Shown here in pieces: positions 6,231 to 6,642 of a stretch of 6,642 nucleotides of DNA. The translations under genes and the position numbers were made by a program. The stretch's first letter is position 1. Each line of letters opens with the position of its first letter. The notes under the pieces are model-generated. The model saw nothing but the letters and a program-made list of their open reading frames with translations, was not told where the DNA came from and searched no databases. Source of the stretch: an uncultured Actinomycetes bacterium (GTDB lineage Bacteria > Actinomycetota > CALGFH01). The stretch spans positions 1 to 6,642 of the forward strand of contig CALGFH010000143.1 of assembly GCA_937881255.1 (NCBI GenBank), written 5' to 3'.

Positions 6231-6642
6231 GGGCGGCCACCCGCTCGCGCCACCAGGGCTTGAGCTGCTCGGCGGTGGCGGCGTCGGGGAGGCGCTCGTG
6301 GACGAGGGCGACCTGGCTCTTGGACTCGCCGCGGGCGGTGAAGAGGATGACCAGGCGGGTCGAGCCGTCCTCCCAGTTGGCCCGGATCGACTTTGCGGGG
6401 ATGGTGGTGCGCACCTCGAAGGCGGCCCCTGGCAGCCAGCGCCCGCGCAGGGCCGGGTCGGCGAAGGCCTCGTACAGGCGCTCGACCGGCACGGCGACCG
6501 TCTTGGAGGCGCTCACCTCGAAGTGGCCGCCACGACGCTGACCAGGAGCCCGCAGGCCGCGCGCCTGCTCGTAGGCGACCGTGACCCCCTGCGCCCACCA
6601 GCCACCGACGCCGTGCTCCTGGTGCACCCACCGGGCGATCTC
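6208..6642 (-). CDS. SRPBCC/AHSA1-like protein, N-terminus beyond window edge
   Basis: The 144 visible residues are open to the right edge. The true start lies outside: the first in-window start codon (GTG 6627) sits within conserved sequence, in EIARWVHQEHGVGGWWAQ. The visible part has two regions. First comes a helical segment with WWAQGVTVAYEQARGLR, a motif I associate with actinobacterial proteins sometimes labelled DUF4287. Then comes an SRPBCC (START-like) domain with FEVSASKTVAVPVERLYEAF, RWLPG, KSIRANWEDGSTRLVILF, KSQVALVHERL and the C-terminal helix WWRERVAALKRLLE. SRPBCC domains form a hydrophobic pocket for small ligands, and AHSA1 members take their name from an Hsp90 activator. 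The ligand and cellular role of this protein are unknown. It converges on the operon and overlaps the last 23 bases of the GT-C gene, so it probably belongs to a separate unit. Confidence 0.85.
   Translation of the reverse strand, partial: EIARWVHQEHGVGGWWAQGVTVAYEQARGLRAPGQRRGGHFEVSASKTVAVPVERLYEAFADPALRGRWLPGAAFEVRTTIPAKSIRANWEDGSTRLVILFTARGESKSQVALVHERLPDAATAEQLKPWWRERVAALKRLLET

Noticed and set aside
5036..6541. A 501-codon plus-strand frame overlapping the GT-C gene and the SRPBCC gene
   Set aside because: The Gly/Arg/Ala/Pro-rich translation is a typical GC-rich shadow. It runs across two real genes on opposite strands.
1..6642. Mobile elements, CRISPR arrays, tRNA or rRNA genes, toxin-antitoxin or defence genes
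   Set aside because: I saw no transposase motifs, terminal inverted repeats, regularly spaced repeats or tRNA-like cloverleaf sequence. Nearly all bases are covered by six well-supported genes.

Overview
This 6.6 kb window is very GC-rich, with codon third positions almost all G or C. Together with a trehalose-phosphate-synthase-like protein of the Streptomyces type and an SRPBCC protein of a kind common in actinobacteria, this points to a high-GC actinobacterium (Actinomycetota), possibly an uncultured soil lineage. I cannot place it to genus. Coding density is near-complete: the only intergenic stretch longer than about 30 bases is the divergent region at 1431-1551.

Layout: (1) Positions 1-1430, minus strand: a membrane sensor histidine kinase with about seven N-terminal membrane helices, a short coiled-coil linker, a HisKA/DHp domain and an HATPase_c domain. 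Only its last few residues fall off the left edge. (2) Positions 1431-1551: a divergent promoter region. (3) Positions 1552-6230, plus strand: four tightly packed genes that look like one operon. They encode a flippase-like integral membrane protein (LPG_synthase_TM/UPF0104 family), a classical short-chain dehydrogenase/reductase, a GT20 glycosyltransferase (trehalose-6-phosphate synthase, otsA-like) and a GT-C-type membrane glycosyltransferase resembling GT87. The junctions are a 26-nt gap, a 4-nt ATGA overlap and a 1-nt gap. (4) Positions 6208-6642, minus strand: the C-terminal part of an SRPBCC/AHSA1-like protein whose start lies beyond the right edge. Its 3' end overlaps the 3' end of the operon by 23 bases.

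The GT20 enzyme would make trehalose 6-phosphate (or a related phosphorylated glucoside) in the cytoplasm. The two membrane proteins flanking it in the operon belong to families that handle lipid-linked substrates. A stress-protectant role (trehalose) and an envelope-glycolipid role are both compatible with this gene set, and no phosphatase (otsB) is present to decide between them. The kinase is transcribed divergently and could respond to envelope stress, but nothing in the sequence ties it to the operon.

I do not see an obviously new defence, mobile or RNA system. The points most worth a second look are the composition of the operon, an exact 15-bp tandem duplication at the junction of its first two genes, and a context restriction on AGG arginine codons.
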